The position numbers and the translations under genes are program-made. A stretch of 64,000 nucleotides of DNA from Macquaria australasica (lineage: Eukaryota > Chordata > Actinopteri > Centrarchiformes > Percichthyidae). Below are positions 51,268 through 62,869 of the stretch, one piece after another. The DNA is taken from contig SEMN01000261.1 in the NCBI GenBank assembly GCA_005408345.1, forward strand, positions 62,001-126,000, written 5' to 3'. The notes beneath the pieces were generated by a model. It was not told where the DNA came from. It made no database searches and saw only the letters and a program-made list of their open reading frames with translations. Each line of letters starts with the position of its first letter. Position 1 is the first letter of the stretch.

Positions 51268-51385
51268 ACCAGGAGGTAGAGCGGGTCGTCCATTAATCCC
51301 GGTGTGTGAATGGGTGAATGAGACCAATCTGTAAAGCGTTTTGGGAACCATTCAGGTTGAAAAAGCCATTTACCATTTATGATTA
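51268..51385 (+). mobile_element. SINE-like fragment lacking a B box
   Basis: GGAGGTAGAGCGGGTCGTCC has an A-box-like tRNA head. It is followed by CATTAATCCCGG, GTGTGAATGGGTGAATGAGA and TGTAAAGCGTTTTGGGA, and ends near CCATTTACCATTTA. The expected B-box segment between ATTAA and TCCCGG is missing, suggesting an internal deletion. Confidence 0.45.
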
Positions 51386-52165
51386 TATGTTGATTATACA
51401 CACCATGCTACTGTGTTTTATGAATTTGGATGTATCACTTTGACTATCAAACTCACAGAAAGTCCAAGTGTTTTTTTCTTCTGAGTACCTAAGAGTGTTT
51501 TTTCTCTGCCGTCCTCTGCAGCGACGGATGCCCTTCCCACTACACCCTGGACTCGAGAGTTACTCGCTATCTGCTGTCAGAGTCTGAAAACCTCACTTGT
51601 CAGGAGACATTTCCTATTTACATGCTGATCTTGCTCGAAGAGAGAAATAAAATACAGGGGTCTTATTCGTGCATCTACTATACTAAAAGAGGCTGTGTGA
51701 CTTTTATTGTTCGTAGCACTTTAGTGGCTATTGTGCTTTTTTCTTTTTGATGCGCCCAAAAGGAAAAGCTGATTATACTAGAAATGAGCATGCATGGAAA
51801 CCTCATTACCTAAAGTGCCTCTTCCATTTTCTGTTATGTTTAGAGGTTTGTTTCAGTGTGTGCGTGCTCTGGCTTCTCTATTATAATGGTTTATTCTAAT
51901 ATGTTTTTGTACTTGGCTTAAGCTTGATTTATTCTCAGTCTTATGACTATTTGCCCCCACTTTATACCACCAGACTTATTATTTCTGTGTTCCTGCAACT
52001 GTAATCTCATTTTGTTGTGATGAGTTTCTCCTCTGTGCCATTATCTGCCATGCTTTTGTCAGAAGGGAGAACTTCATCCAGAGTGTTGTTGTGCTTTATT
52101 GTCCCAAAGGTGGAGCCTACGAAGACTCTTCACACCAGATAAGAACATTCTCCAGACGCAACATT

Positions 52166-52356
52166 TCTGTGTGTGCGCGCGCGTGTGTGTGTGTGTGTGT
52201 GTCAGGTACAGGCCTTTGACAGCCCTCTCTGCTGTCTGCTCCTCCTTATTATCTCATCCTCTCTCCACATCCCGCCAACATCCAATGCAATAATTAGCAA
52301 TCAGTCTCGCCCCGGTGGCTCCATTCACTGACCTGTACCGGTACACACACACAGTG

Positions 52357-52394
<38 letters not shown>
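52166..52394. repeat. Facing (GT)n and (CA)n tracts
   Basis: A GCGCGC/GT tract at about 52169-52202 and a (CA)n tract at 52356-52394, about 150 bp apart and in opposite phase, so they can pair as an inverted repeat. Confidence 0.9.
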
Positions 52395-52396
<2 letters not shown>

Positions 52397-52819
52397 TCAA
52401 AACACACATTTTCAAACCAGGACTGCTGTTCATCCACATCTAAAAGTTAGATTCTGCTCAATGACAGACAGTTGGGATGTGACAATATCAAATTGAAAGA
52501 CAAAGACAGAAACCTGAACTTAATTTTCAACAACGTGACTCTCTTTGCAAATGTGCAGTCCATAGTTATGTAATAGGACAAACAATTGGTTGTTGACCCC
52601 TTAGACAGCCCCTAGTAACACTTTCCTCGTTGCTAAGCAGAGGCAGGAAGCAGGTATGGCCACAGGGGACCCCTACAGGACCTCCTTCCTGTTTGGAAGT
52701 TAACAAAAGGTGGAGTGAAGCTGAGTTAATTCTCTTTGCTTGCTTCCCTGACACCAATCCTAGTCATAACAGTGTGGGAAATCTCAAAACTGACAGCAGA
52801 CCAAGGCCAACCTGAAAGT

Positions 52820-53260
52820 TCATCCTGTCAGGAAGTAAAGGTACTGTTATCAGTCTAATTTGGCTTGCTGAAAAGGTTAAAAGGACTTGATTATGTGGCT
52901 TAATATCAGCGCAAGGTGTCATTTTACATAAGCATGGATACAATGGAAACAATAAGTCAGGATTTTAAATTTGACTGGCAAGTTAATTGTACTCTCTTAT
53001 CTCCAGTGTTTTCCCCCGGACCATTTTCTGCCTGCCTGCCCACCTGAACCCAAGATATCTTCCACACCCTCACTTCACCCGTACCAGGAGCCAGTCACGT
53101 CGCCCAGCCTCCCCGTGTCTCCCCTCATCGACCGGTCTCCATCCCTCCTGACACCATTCCCCTTTTCCTGTGCGTCTACAATAAACTCTGCTTGTTTTAC
53201 TCACCAGTGCCTCAGTCTGCTCATAACACTATATGCAACTTTAAAAAGAAAAAAATAACA
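52820..53260 (+). other. C-rich stretch ending in AATAAA, possible retroelement or transcript 3' end
   Basis: A C-rich strand (53000-53170) is followed by AATAAACTCTGCTTG near 53181 and a TG/CT-rich downstream region, the arrangement of a polyadenylation site. Fish LTR retroelements often have C-rich segments followed by AATAAA. No paired LTR, primer-binding site or target duplication was found, so the call is tentative. Confidence 0.25.
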
Positions 53261-53269
53261 CATTCTACC

Positions 53270-54940
53270 TCTTGCAAATGAAAAGTCTGATTTATAATCA
53301 ATAAAACACACCCATGCTCACTTCCACACACTCAGCCTTATTTTGTCTGGTAGGGCAGCAGCTTATTGTGGCTAATATTAGCTAATGTTAGCAAAGTTGG
53401 GATACTTTAGATATTGCTGTATATTTTGTCTGTACATTACTAGATCATAGCACTGGCTTTATGATTCATCTCTACTTGGCCTACTTTTACTTTGTGTTTT
53501 AGCAAGTTTTTTGCTAAAATATTCATAAAATGTTTATTTTACTCACTAATTTATTTATCAAATTAAAAGGCTGAATGAGGAAAGAGTATGTTATTAAAAA
53601 CACAGCATAGCAATCATACTGAAAAGGTTTAAATGGTTTGTACTTGGTGAATTATAGACATGTTTGTTGCATAAAAAGTAATTTTGTGCAACAAATGAAT
53701 AAAACATTGCACACGGTGAAGAAAAACAGCATTTTTCAGAGCCTGAAATCAGTTAGCTGAGCTGTAATCATAGACTGTGCATTGGATGAAATTATGCATT
53801 TAACATCATGTTCTCTGTATTCTGGAGGCAAGTGAACGCAACATGATTATGTTATTTATTCCACAATTACCGCTTGAGAAGATGAATCTATACTGTAAGC
53901 ATACTGCAATCAAGACATGGACATGTGAAATGTAACATTTGCTGGAAAATTAATGAATGAATGTTTCACAAATCCACAAATCTTGGTCATGCTTGGCTGA
54001 TAAAATGAAATCTGACTCTCAAATTATCCAGAGGATCACATTACTCATTAGAACTTCTTTTGAAGTAGCTCTCTCTCTTCCCTGACTTTATCAGGTTACG
54101 GTTGGTGAGATGCTCGACTATGTAAATGAGATTAGAAAGTATTTTAAACAATCCAAAATGGATAGAAATTCTTTCAAAAAAGGTGAATAAGTGAATAAGT
54201 CTAAGTCTTTTTTACCTGGTCATGTCTAATACTTCCTTCAACAGCTACCATTGGTACAAGAAATTACTGACATGCTACAGACAGGATGCAGCCTGTCATA
54301 ATGAGGAGAGGTTGATCGATGGATGGACAGGAAACAGGAGAGACTGCCTGAGTTGCACATGTACATAAAATTGCATGAACTGACAAAAGAACGTCATATT
54401 CTGCCTCACACACATGTCATATGATCTCTCTACCTCGTGTGAACTCACAAACAAACAACAATCAAAGCATAGTGAAACAAAATTGCATTAAGTTAAGAAG
54501 AACACAGGGTTTGCTGGAAGGCGATTAGAGATATATGTCACCACTTGACTGGCTGCAGACATGAAAACAACATCATATGACAGGGGTAGTGATACACTGC
54601 TGCGTCAGTATCAGAACCGCATCAGGAAGAACAGAGCTCACTGGAGACAGCATGACTCTTTGGGAAAGAGGGAAAAGGGTAAAACAATAACATGAAGAAA
54701 GGAAAGAAACTAAATATTGAGGAAGGTGGTAAATATATACCTGTCTTTTTTTTTTGCAAAGGTGAAAAAAGTGTAGCAGTGCTTGTTTGGACTTTGCTTT
54801 GAAAGGAAATGTAATGACACACTTACATATTTACACCATGGTGTTCAGCTTACAAGTGCTGGTCCCCAGTGAGACCAATAGTTTCCACATGTGAGTACCA
54901 CTGGATGTGTGTCTATTTAAATGACCTGCTACTGAAGTGA
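53270..54940. other. Unique AT-rich sequence, no gene seen
   Basis: Long AT-rich stretch without repeats I can recognise, other than a short TTAGC-rich patch near 53370-53395. Confidence 0.4.
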
Positions 54941-54950
54941 ACTGTCACTG

Positions 54951-55647
54951 ACTATGTTCACATGCACCTTATTTGCCCTTATTCCGAAAAAGGTGATATT
55001 CTTACTAAGCTGTTTACATGGCTAATATTATACCCTAATAATATATATAATAATATATAATACCCTAACATGTGGTTTATCACGGTTATCATTCTCTGCG
55101 TCAAAATAGGATTTAGATATAATAGAAGTTTTTAACCGGTGGTGGACTTGTTCGACCGTGCGAACTCAGCCTCCCTCTTTCATTTTTTCAACAACCTTCT
55201 TGAAAAGGTCGTTGTTGCGATATTTGCACATATCCAACAACCTGTTGATATCCAAGTCTTTCATAATGTTTGAAAGTAGGTGTGTTTCTCCTTCCAACTA
55301 GAAATGTGGGATTTTCTTTGGTGCATGCGTCTCTACCCCAGCCTTGCAAACTGCACAGAGCTGACCGTAAACAAGCAAGAGGCCGGGTGTCACAAACTGT
55401 GGTAAAAATCCTAATTGAGACGCATATTCCGAATGCACTGTAGTCTGTATACATGTCCATAGAATGCTCCTAAAACCTGATTAATACTAGCATATCCCAC
55501 ATGCCTTAATTGGAAAATGCTATATTCGGAATAAGGCCTAATTCAGAATATCCAAACGGAATATGCTGTTTACACGACCCGTATCAAATTTGGAATATTG
55601 CCATATTAGAAATAATAGTGGAAAACTAGTGTGCATGTAAATATAGT
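54951..55647. mobile_element. 697-bp MITE-like element with CACTG target duplication
   Basis: The left terminus ACTATGTTCACATGCAC and the inverted right terminus ACTATATTTACATGCAC match at 15 of 17 positions. The 5-bp direct repeat CACTG is at 54946-54950 and 55648-55652, immediately outside both ends. Subterminal motifs recur near both ends, such as CGGAATA and TTTACA(T/C)G. The longest interior frame is a 90-codon minus-strand one at 55188-55460 with no recognised domain. The structure indicates a non-autonomous DNA transposon; the superfamily is not assigned. Confidence 0.65.
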
Positions 55648-56133
55648 CACTGAAAAGGAGGAAACATTTCCACATGATGTTCACAAGTTCTATGTGAGTT
55701 CAACAATTCAACAAACGAGCATTCACTCAAACAAAAAGCGACCTGATCAGTTTTGTTAAAGCACCTGATAACTGCTGGTCACTGGATGTAAGTTTCATTT
55801 TAATCATACACACATTACAGATGTTTGTGAACAAAGACATAGCCCTTGAATGTAAGCGCACACTGCCTCTATTTACAGTTCTGGAGGTTACTGTAGGTCA
55901 CAGAGCAAACAGGGGCTTCAGAGTCTAAAGGACAAAGTTCTAATGTAGCATGATGGTGAGTATTGAAAAATTACATGATTGTGCACCCACCCACACACAC
56001 ACACACACACACTCAAATACACACACTGATTTCCGTGTTCTTGTAATTAAGACAAAGTGCCCCATTAGTTCTCCATTAATGACTGGAACAACTACATGTC
56101 CAATCAAGTGATTTGGTCCACTATTCATTTTTG

Positions 56134-56147
56134 GTTTCTATGGCAAC
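56134..56147. promoter_or_regulatory. Weaker X-box-like site
   Basis: GTTTCTATGGCAAC has one good RFX half-site (GGCAAC, read as GTTGCC on the minus strand) with the usual spacing to a degenerate GTTTCT half-site. It could be a chance match in sequence of this length. Confidence 0.25.
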
Positions 56148-56880
56148 AGACCTATTGAACCTCTCAGTGCTTGATTAACAGTGAAGAGTGAGCACCATAA
56201 TGTACTCCATTATAATGTACTCCATCCATTGTTAATCAGGAGCAGAATGAACACGCTAACATATTAATAAACACAAAGACACATGCAATATATTCAAGCC
56301 TCTGCATCTTTGTCTCTGTCTCTGATTAATTCAAATCAGTTCAGTTTTATTCAGTTTGCTTTATTGGCATGAATGAGTGTGGTTACAGTATTGTATCCAA
56401 GTTGTTTTTGTAGTAGCCTGTTTTACACACTTATCCTAGCTGTTTCGTAGCTGGGATATTGTGAAAGAAACAGGGTTACTGTAAGCACCTTGTACAGGTG
56501 TCTGATCTGCTGACTGTCTATCTGAGTAGGTGCAACTTTGACTCAAATAACAGGAAAGGTAGTGAGAAAAACTAGCAATATGATAATAGTTTAATAGTCA
56601 TAGTGACAGTCTGACGCCACTCAGACTGAAGAATACGTGGATTATCAGTTGTTGCTCTCTTCTTCCACTAGTGGAGATGAGGTGGAGAAGTCAAATCTGT
56701 AAGACAGTGTTGAAATGCGACTGTGGCAAGCCGACAAATTACATTTATATACTATTAAATGGTTTTACCAAATACCAATATGTTTGTGGGGAAACTCAGT
56801 CACTGCCTGGATTATGTTCAGTGGCAACGTCTTTTCTAGTGCGGGAAGTGCTACTTTCTGAACCATGCACCTGAGAAGGT

Positions 56881-57005
56881 CCTGAGGAGGTGATTGGGGT
56901 GGATGGTTAGCATATGGGCACTGGACTTTGACATGGGAGACTGGGGTTTGCATCCCAACTCCCGTGTGATTATGCTATTAGTTAAATATTAAAAAAAAAA
57001 AAAAA
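56881..57005 (+). mobile_element. tRNA-derived SINE-like element with poly(A) tail
   Basis: An A-box-like TAGCATATGG at 56908-56917 and a B-box-like GGTTTGCATCC at 56945-56955 have tRNA-like spacing. A short unrelated AT-rich body and A14-15 at 56991-57005 follow. The pol III boxes followed by an A tail fit a tRNA-derived SINE. The arms do not fold into a fully paired cloverleaf, so it is not called as a tRNA gene. Confidence 0.5.
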
Positions 57006-57997
57006 CATGTTGTGTCGCATGCTTCCATTTGATTAGCTTTTTCAATAGTTACCCAAGACTACAAAAGTTCCTAACCATAACCGAGTCCTGTGAGCGCCTA
57101 AATATGAGCAATAAACTCAAGTTACTCATGCTTTAGTTGCTATAAGCAGATATTGTATCACAAGAGCAGATATTGTAGGGAAAATGAATGAAATAAGTTG
57201 TCAGTGAACATTGTAATAATATTTCTTTATTATGTCAAACATGTCTCTCAAAACGTATTTGCTGATGAAAATTAAACGTAATATTTTGGAGACAGGGTTG
57301 CTATACACCAAAGTGAGCCCATTATATTTAACTATAACTCAGTTCAGAAAAAAACAGAAAGTCACTGTGGTATTGAGGAGACATTGCTCAGACAACAGAG
57401 AGTGATCAGAAATATGGATGATGTTCTAATCAAGCATACAGGTATCTGACACCCATGTAAATGTTGCCAAGCAGAAAAATCATTACAAATAACCTACAAA
57501 ATAAATAAATAGAATATACTAGTATACTACTTCTATGTCTAGAAGTGGAGGAGACAACTAATGAAATACAAAAATGGTCCTACTACACAAACTAAGTGAT
57601 GAGTGCAGTCTGGAGAATTTAGAAAGACTAAATCAGTAGAATAAATCCTTATCTCACCACACTCACTCTCCGTATTTCAGTCCTAGCAGGTTTATTAAAA
57701 CTGGCCAATCGCATCAGTACCAAAGAGACTAAGGCATTCAGCTCTATCTATTTTGAAATGGCTAAGCGCCTAGCCTAGTTTTTCTTTGGATTGAGTGGTT
57801 TTTAGCCCAAAGCAATTAGGCAAACTCACTAGCCCTGTCAGCGAATGCATTGAATGCAATCCTGCATTGAGAAATTAACCACTGGGCAGATTTTCTACCT
57901 TCCTGTCTCCATTCAACACATCTTTTTCTTCTTCTTTTTACTTCATTTCCTTTTTCCTCTTTTGACAGAGAGTGATTAACTGCTGAAATCCAGGCCC

Positions 57998-58023
57998 CCT
58001 CACACACACACACACACACACAC
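57998..58023. repeat. (CA)n microsatellite
   Basis: About 12 CA units. A similar run is at 55989-56010. Shorter CA/GT runs are at 39979-39998, 40107-40128 and 41129-41148. Confidence 0.9.
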
Positions 58024-58299
58024 ATACAGTGTCACACACAAAAACTTAAATTCATCATTCATGTTTCATGTGAGGGGCGCTGAATGGTGCCTTTTGGAGA
58101 GCCCAATTTCCATGACAACTGGTCTGAGGATTAGGGTGAAAAACTGTCATTCCAGAGCAATTGTCAGAGCACCTTGATTCAGAAGACCACATAAGAGTGA
58201 AGGGAAGGAGAAAAGGATGGGGGTGGAAATGGAGGAATTTGGGTCGGTTGGAAGGATCAAGGGAGAACCAGGGGAATGGGTAATGATCCTGCTGAAGAT

Positions 58300-58380
58300 C
58301 ACTTTACCTCCACATCCTTACTCATTGTAAGTCACTATGGATAAGAGGTTAACACCGAAAATGTAAATGTATAGCAGTAA
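58300..58380 (+). mobile_element. Possible SINE 3' tail
   Basis: CATTGTAAGTCACTATGGAT followed by AAGAGGTTAACACC and AATGTAAATGTA resembles the GTAAGTCGCTTTGGATAAAA-type end of several fish SINEs. No head is visible upstream. Confidence 0.3.
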
Positions 58381-61300
58381 GATATGAAAAGATGAGAGGG
58401 AAAGATGAAAAGAATCAGTGAGGAGAAGAGGTGGTGCTGCAGAGGAAGAAAAGTCGTCCAGCAGTCCCTCCAACAGCTGCAGCTTTCACTCTTTGTAAGG
58501 TGGCTTAAAGTGCTGAAAAAAGATTAAGGAGTCCTAGAATCATGAAATACATTTTTTTAACCATGTCAAATTTAATTTTAATTGACTTATTCCCTGTATA
58601 TTAACATGCATATTGATTTATGACGAAAGCAGTGGAAGTGCATGCATATACACACAACCCATAAATTGTGTTTTCTCTTCCTTATTTTTATTTAAATTTG
58701 TGTCAGTTTTGTGTCTTAATTGTGATACATCTATAATTACAGTAAATTACTTTAGAGATCCCCTCCAGACATGTTATAAGATATCAAAATACTATATAAA
58801 AATAATAATTTTAAAAATATTCAATTACATCATTAAAAATTCTTAAAAATGCATCTACACTCTCCCTCATCCAGAAACTATGAATATACTAATATTTTCA
58901 ATTCAAAAGTATGACTACTGGACACAAGATGTTTCCTCCGTCGCTAAAAAGTCCATTCTCAGAGTAGGTGCACCGGAGGTTTTAAGTGTCCATACTGCAA
59001 GTTATATATTGGACCACGACTGGCTTCCCAACTAGTTGTATTGTCACAAAATCATGCTCGCACTTGCACGTCTTGAACTCAGATTTAAGGTGAGCACAGA
59101 GAAACCTTTTTCAGCAGATGAATGTGAAAACAGATTTACATACATCATTCTGCACAGCGAAGCTCAAACATCCAGGTGAAGTAATAACAAGCAAATCATA
59201 TTTTTGAGTGGAGGGGGACAGTGAAGCTTAGTTTGATAAGATCATCAGCACAATAATTTAATGATGAAGCAATTTTTAAACTTTGAACCCTGATTTAACT
59301 TTGAACATGTATCTGACTTAAACATGCGGCGGTAACACTACTTATAGTTGTGTCCTAAAAGGGACTGAGGCAGGTAGGTGGAAGATGGAAGAAAAACATG
59401 GGACTCTGCCTCAAAACATAACATGACCATGAAGAATTCTCAGCTGCAGAAGTAATTTTAGGGATGCTACATAAACCTGGAGGGGACTGGAGGCAGGTTA
59501 AAGGAACACCTTGACATTTTAAATGCTAGTTTCTTTTGCTTCACCTAATCTTTCTATGACAGAAGGATCGCCTCCCACAAATTTCATATTCACTTTTTAA
59601 GCGCTAGCCAGAAAGCAAAATCATCTTGTGTGAGCATGTTGTTATGGCAGCTTTTATCAGTCTTTCTCTTTTCTAAAGTTTATAACTAGCTTTCTATATT
59701 TTGAAACCTCAACCATATGTATTAATTAATTTTTTCATATTCGTGAGAATCTGACAGCTTCTCTTACCCTGATACGTATGCTTTACTGCTGCTTAGAGGT
59801 GATTTTTTTCGTTACGCACAAATCCTCAAACTGCCTGCAAATGTAGTAGACAAGCAGCTTGTCATTCAGCGCAGTCTCTTCTATGATGATCGGCTTGGAA
59901 CAATTTTTGCACGGGTGGATGCAGCCTCCCTCCAATTAGCTGTTCCTGAGCTCCTTCTGAAGTTAGCAGTGGTTCATGTTCAGCTCAAAAATTCTGCTGT
60001 TTTTAAATGGATCTAATGAATGCACTATTTTTATTCTGCTGCAAAGCTGTACTAACTAACATCAGGTTAACATATTATGAACTGAAGGCATTTGATCCAC
60101 ATCTACAGGGACTAAAGAAAACATTTAGCTCCCATGAGTAGTGCATTTCACAATACACGTACAATACAATATATCAGTTCATTGCTCTGGAGTCACGAAA
60201 CCTAAATTGCACGTGGGAGACAATGTTATTATTCATTAGTATAAAATAGCAGAATGTAAGATGCAGAGTTTATGAACTGATCAGGTGCCTTGGTGGTGTT
60301 ACACATTATGCAAAAACATACATGCACACGACATGAATGTTTAAATTATAATCAACAGGAGAACCAAGATTCATGAATATGTTAACAAGGACCACCCACC
60401 CCCCCACCCCGCTCACAGCACTCTACAGTCTAAGAAAATAAACAGACACATGACAGTGACCTGATCATTATACAGCCCTGAGGAAGACAGAGAGCTGATG
60501 GAAACACAGGGAGAGAGCGGTGACATCGTTACCATCATGTACTCAATGACATAGTCACATGCAATGTACCACCTGAAAACTGCCCTTGGAAAAAAAATAT
60601 TATACTATCATGGAGATCTAGTCACTGGTATTGATTATGTAACAACTCCTCATTATTAATTGTTGTTGATTTTGCACCTCTAAAAGGAAATACACAGGCT
60701 TACAGTCATTAACATGTCAGGCCACCGCAGCTGACACAATCTATAGTCTACGCTGCTGCTTGTTCCGTTTCTGAATGTGGGACAGAGAGTCATAGAAACA
60801 AAGAGCAACAACAGAGTGGATTGTTGGAGAGTCACATGACACATCGGAAGATCCTATGAGACCATGTAGTGCTCTAACAGTTACTGTACAGAGCTGTACT
60901 CTCTATACTGTCCTGCAGCAGAGATAAGCAGGAAGCGCTTCCTGACATCTCAACATCACACATAAGGCAAGAGGACACAAAGAAGACCAATGTCCCCTTT
61001 TGTCTACATCAACAACGTTAAGAGTCTGCCATGTTTGGGCCTATTTCACCACATGCTGAAAAATCTTGCTTTTGTACTTTTTTCCCCCAAGGTTTGTACC
61101 AGATCAGCTGCAGTGATAACATACATGTGGTTCAAATAAAGGGTAGAACGAGTAGACAGTTGACTGAATATTAACATCTTGAGGGCCAATAAAGAGACCT
61201 AGTATCTTTTAAGACGCGTAAAGTTTAAATTCGAGGCCTTTTTTTTTGTACAGATGCCTTGGTCTCGCATTTTAGTAATAGGGAACATTACTATTAATTT

Positions 61301-62261
61301 ACCTTTCAAGCTTGTTGTTTGCCTCCAGTTCAATAGCATTGTCAATACTGATGCAATCCTACAGTATGTTCAGTTCATGTAGATGTGCTAATGGGCTGAA
61401 TGAGTGGGACAGAGGACTGATAGCAACATTTGCCTGGGATCTTCAAATTGTACCAGTTGTTAGTGATTCAAGACACAGTAAATACAGTAAGCTTAAAAGG
61501 CACCACATGTCCTACTGGTTGTATAATGGTGACAACAAGTCATGAGGAGATAATAAAATAATTAATGAGGTCATGAGACATACAGGATCGGACCTGATCA
61601 GAATAACGTCATCTAACTCATAGCATTAGCCCTGGAGATGTTGATGTTCAGTCCGAGATGAGTCATCCATGTTCACACGGACTCTCTCCGGTGTTTTTTT
61701 CTCCAGAGAACATCACTCCTGTCCATGTGGTACATTAGGAACACTGACTTATTGATGAGGCTGCAGTCACAAGATCATCAGGAGCCTGTGTTGTTTGGTA
61801 GACAATCTGTTTCCTCTGCCATATTCTCACGCAGCTGACGCAAAGCCCCTCGGAGTGATCTCACAGCTAAGATGAAACACCAGCTAAGCTAAGATGACAC
61901 TGGAAACAAACCTTTTGAGGGTGTTGTGGTGATGTGGTGCAGACTGGAAGAGAATCTGCCTGTTGCCAAGTATCAGTTACATGTAGCATTTCAAATGTTG
62001 AGCAAATATAAGGGAGTGGCATCAACCTTTACATCCCCCTCCTTCACTAAAAAAAAAAAAAGCTTTTCCTGGCAGCAGATCAGCTAAAACTCTCCATCCA
62101 TCATCTCATTAAAGAGGGAAGTGTCCCCAGGCTTTCAATAACAAATTAGATTGCCAATTGATATACAGTATAATGGATAATTACATTCAGCAGTACTTGA
62201 ATGGTATCAGTTACATGCCGAATAAGCCAGGCAGAGAGCTGCCAAATTAATTGCTCTAGCA

Positions 62262-62264
62262 GGA

Positions 62265-62344
<80 letters not shown>

Positions 62345-62345
62345 A
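62262..62345. repeat. (GAAA)n tetranucleotide repeat
   Basis: About 21 near-perfect GAAA units, forming an all-purine strand. The Phe-Leu-Ser repeat frames on the opposite strand are translations of this tract, not genes. Confidence 0.97.
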
Positions 62346-62440
62346 TATTCAATTGAGTAACAGGCTAAATTAACCATCATAAAACTAGCAGTAACAGATT
62401 TGGTCACTAACTGTGATATGGCAAACTTGTTAGCAAACAG

Positions 62441-62860
62441 TTGCTTATTTACACATCCAGCAGATATGCAGCAACATTAGCAATCAACAGTAGCATTTGG
62501 AGTCATGTTTCTGGTGAGCGGATGAATGTTAAGTCCATTATTCACTCTCCTTTTATCTCTGTTTTTGGTCTCCACCAATTCTTTAGGGAAATATCTGACT
62601 CTTTAGGTGAAATGCTGCATTTCGTTCACCAGCTATTTGCTAAATTTTTCTGTCTGTCATTTGGTGCTGAGCAGGTAGTGTACATTGGGTTCGTCAGAGC
62701 TTTTTTGTTGAACACAGCTACCTGTTGTGGCTGGAAACTGAGCTGATGAGAGCGATGAGAGTGAACCAAAATAGTAAATTTGCAGGCCCGAAAAAAAACA
62801 AACATTTAGCTGAAAGACAGTATGAAGCTCTGTCGTGCTAAAGGGAACTGCAGAGTTGGG
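62441..62860 (-). repeat. Interspersed repeat family B, inverted fragment
   Basis: On the minus strand it reads through AAAGAGTCAGATATTTCCC, AATTGGTGGAGACCAAAAAC and AGAGATAAAAGGAGAGTGAA, continuing past the point where the 48700 copy diverges. The 101-codon plus-strand frame here lies wholly inside the repeat and is not a gene. Confidence 0.5.
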
Positions 62861-62869
62861 TGATAATTC

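Larger units (their letters stand above)
57010..62140. other. Unique AT-rich sequence, no gene seen
   Basis: Apart from the (CA)n at 57998 and the SINE-tail-like piece at 58300, I see no feature. The stretch around 60370-60410 is C-rich. Confidence 0.4.

Noticed and set aside
56881..56960. Possible fifth tRNA gene
   Set aside because: A and B boxes are present but the acceptor and anticodon arms do not pair, and a poly(A) tail follows, so a SINE fits better.
349..62345. Regularly spaced repeats as a possible CRISPR-like array
   Set aside because: The repeats are simple microsatellites in a vertebrate genome; no repeat-spacer structure exists.
62146..62407. Minus-strand frames with Phe-Leu-Ser repeats
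   Set aside because: Direct translation of the (GAAA)n tract.
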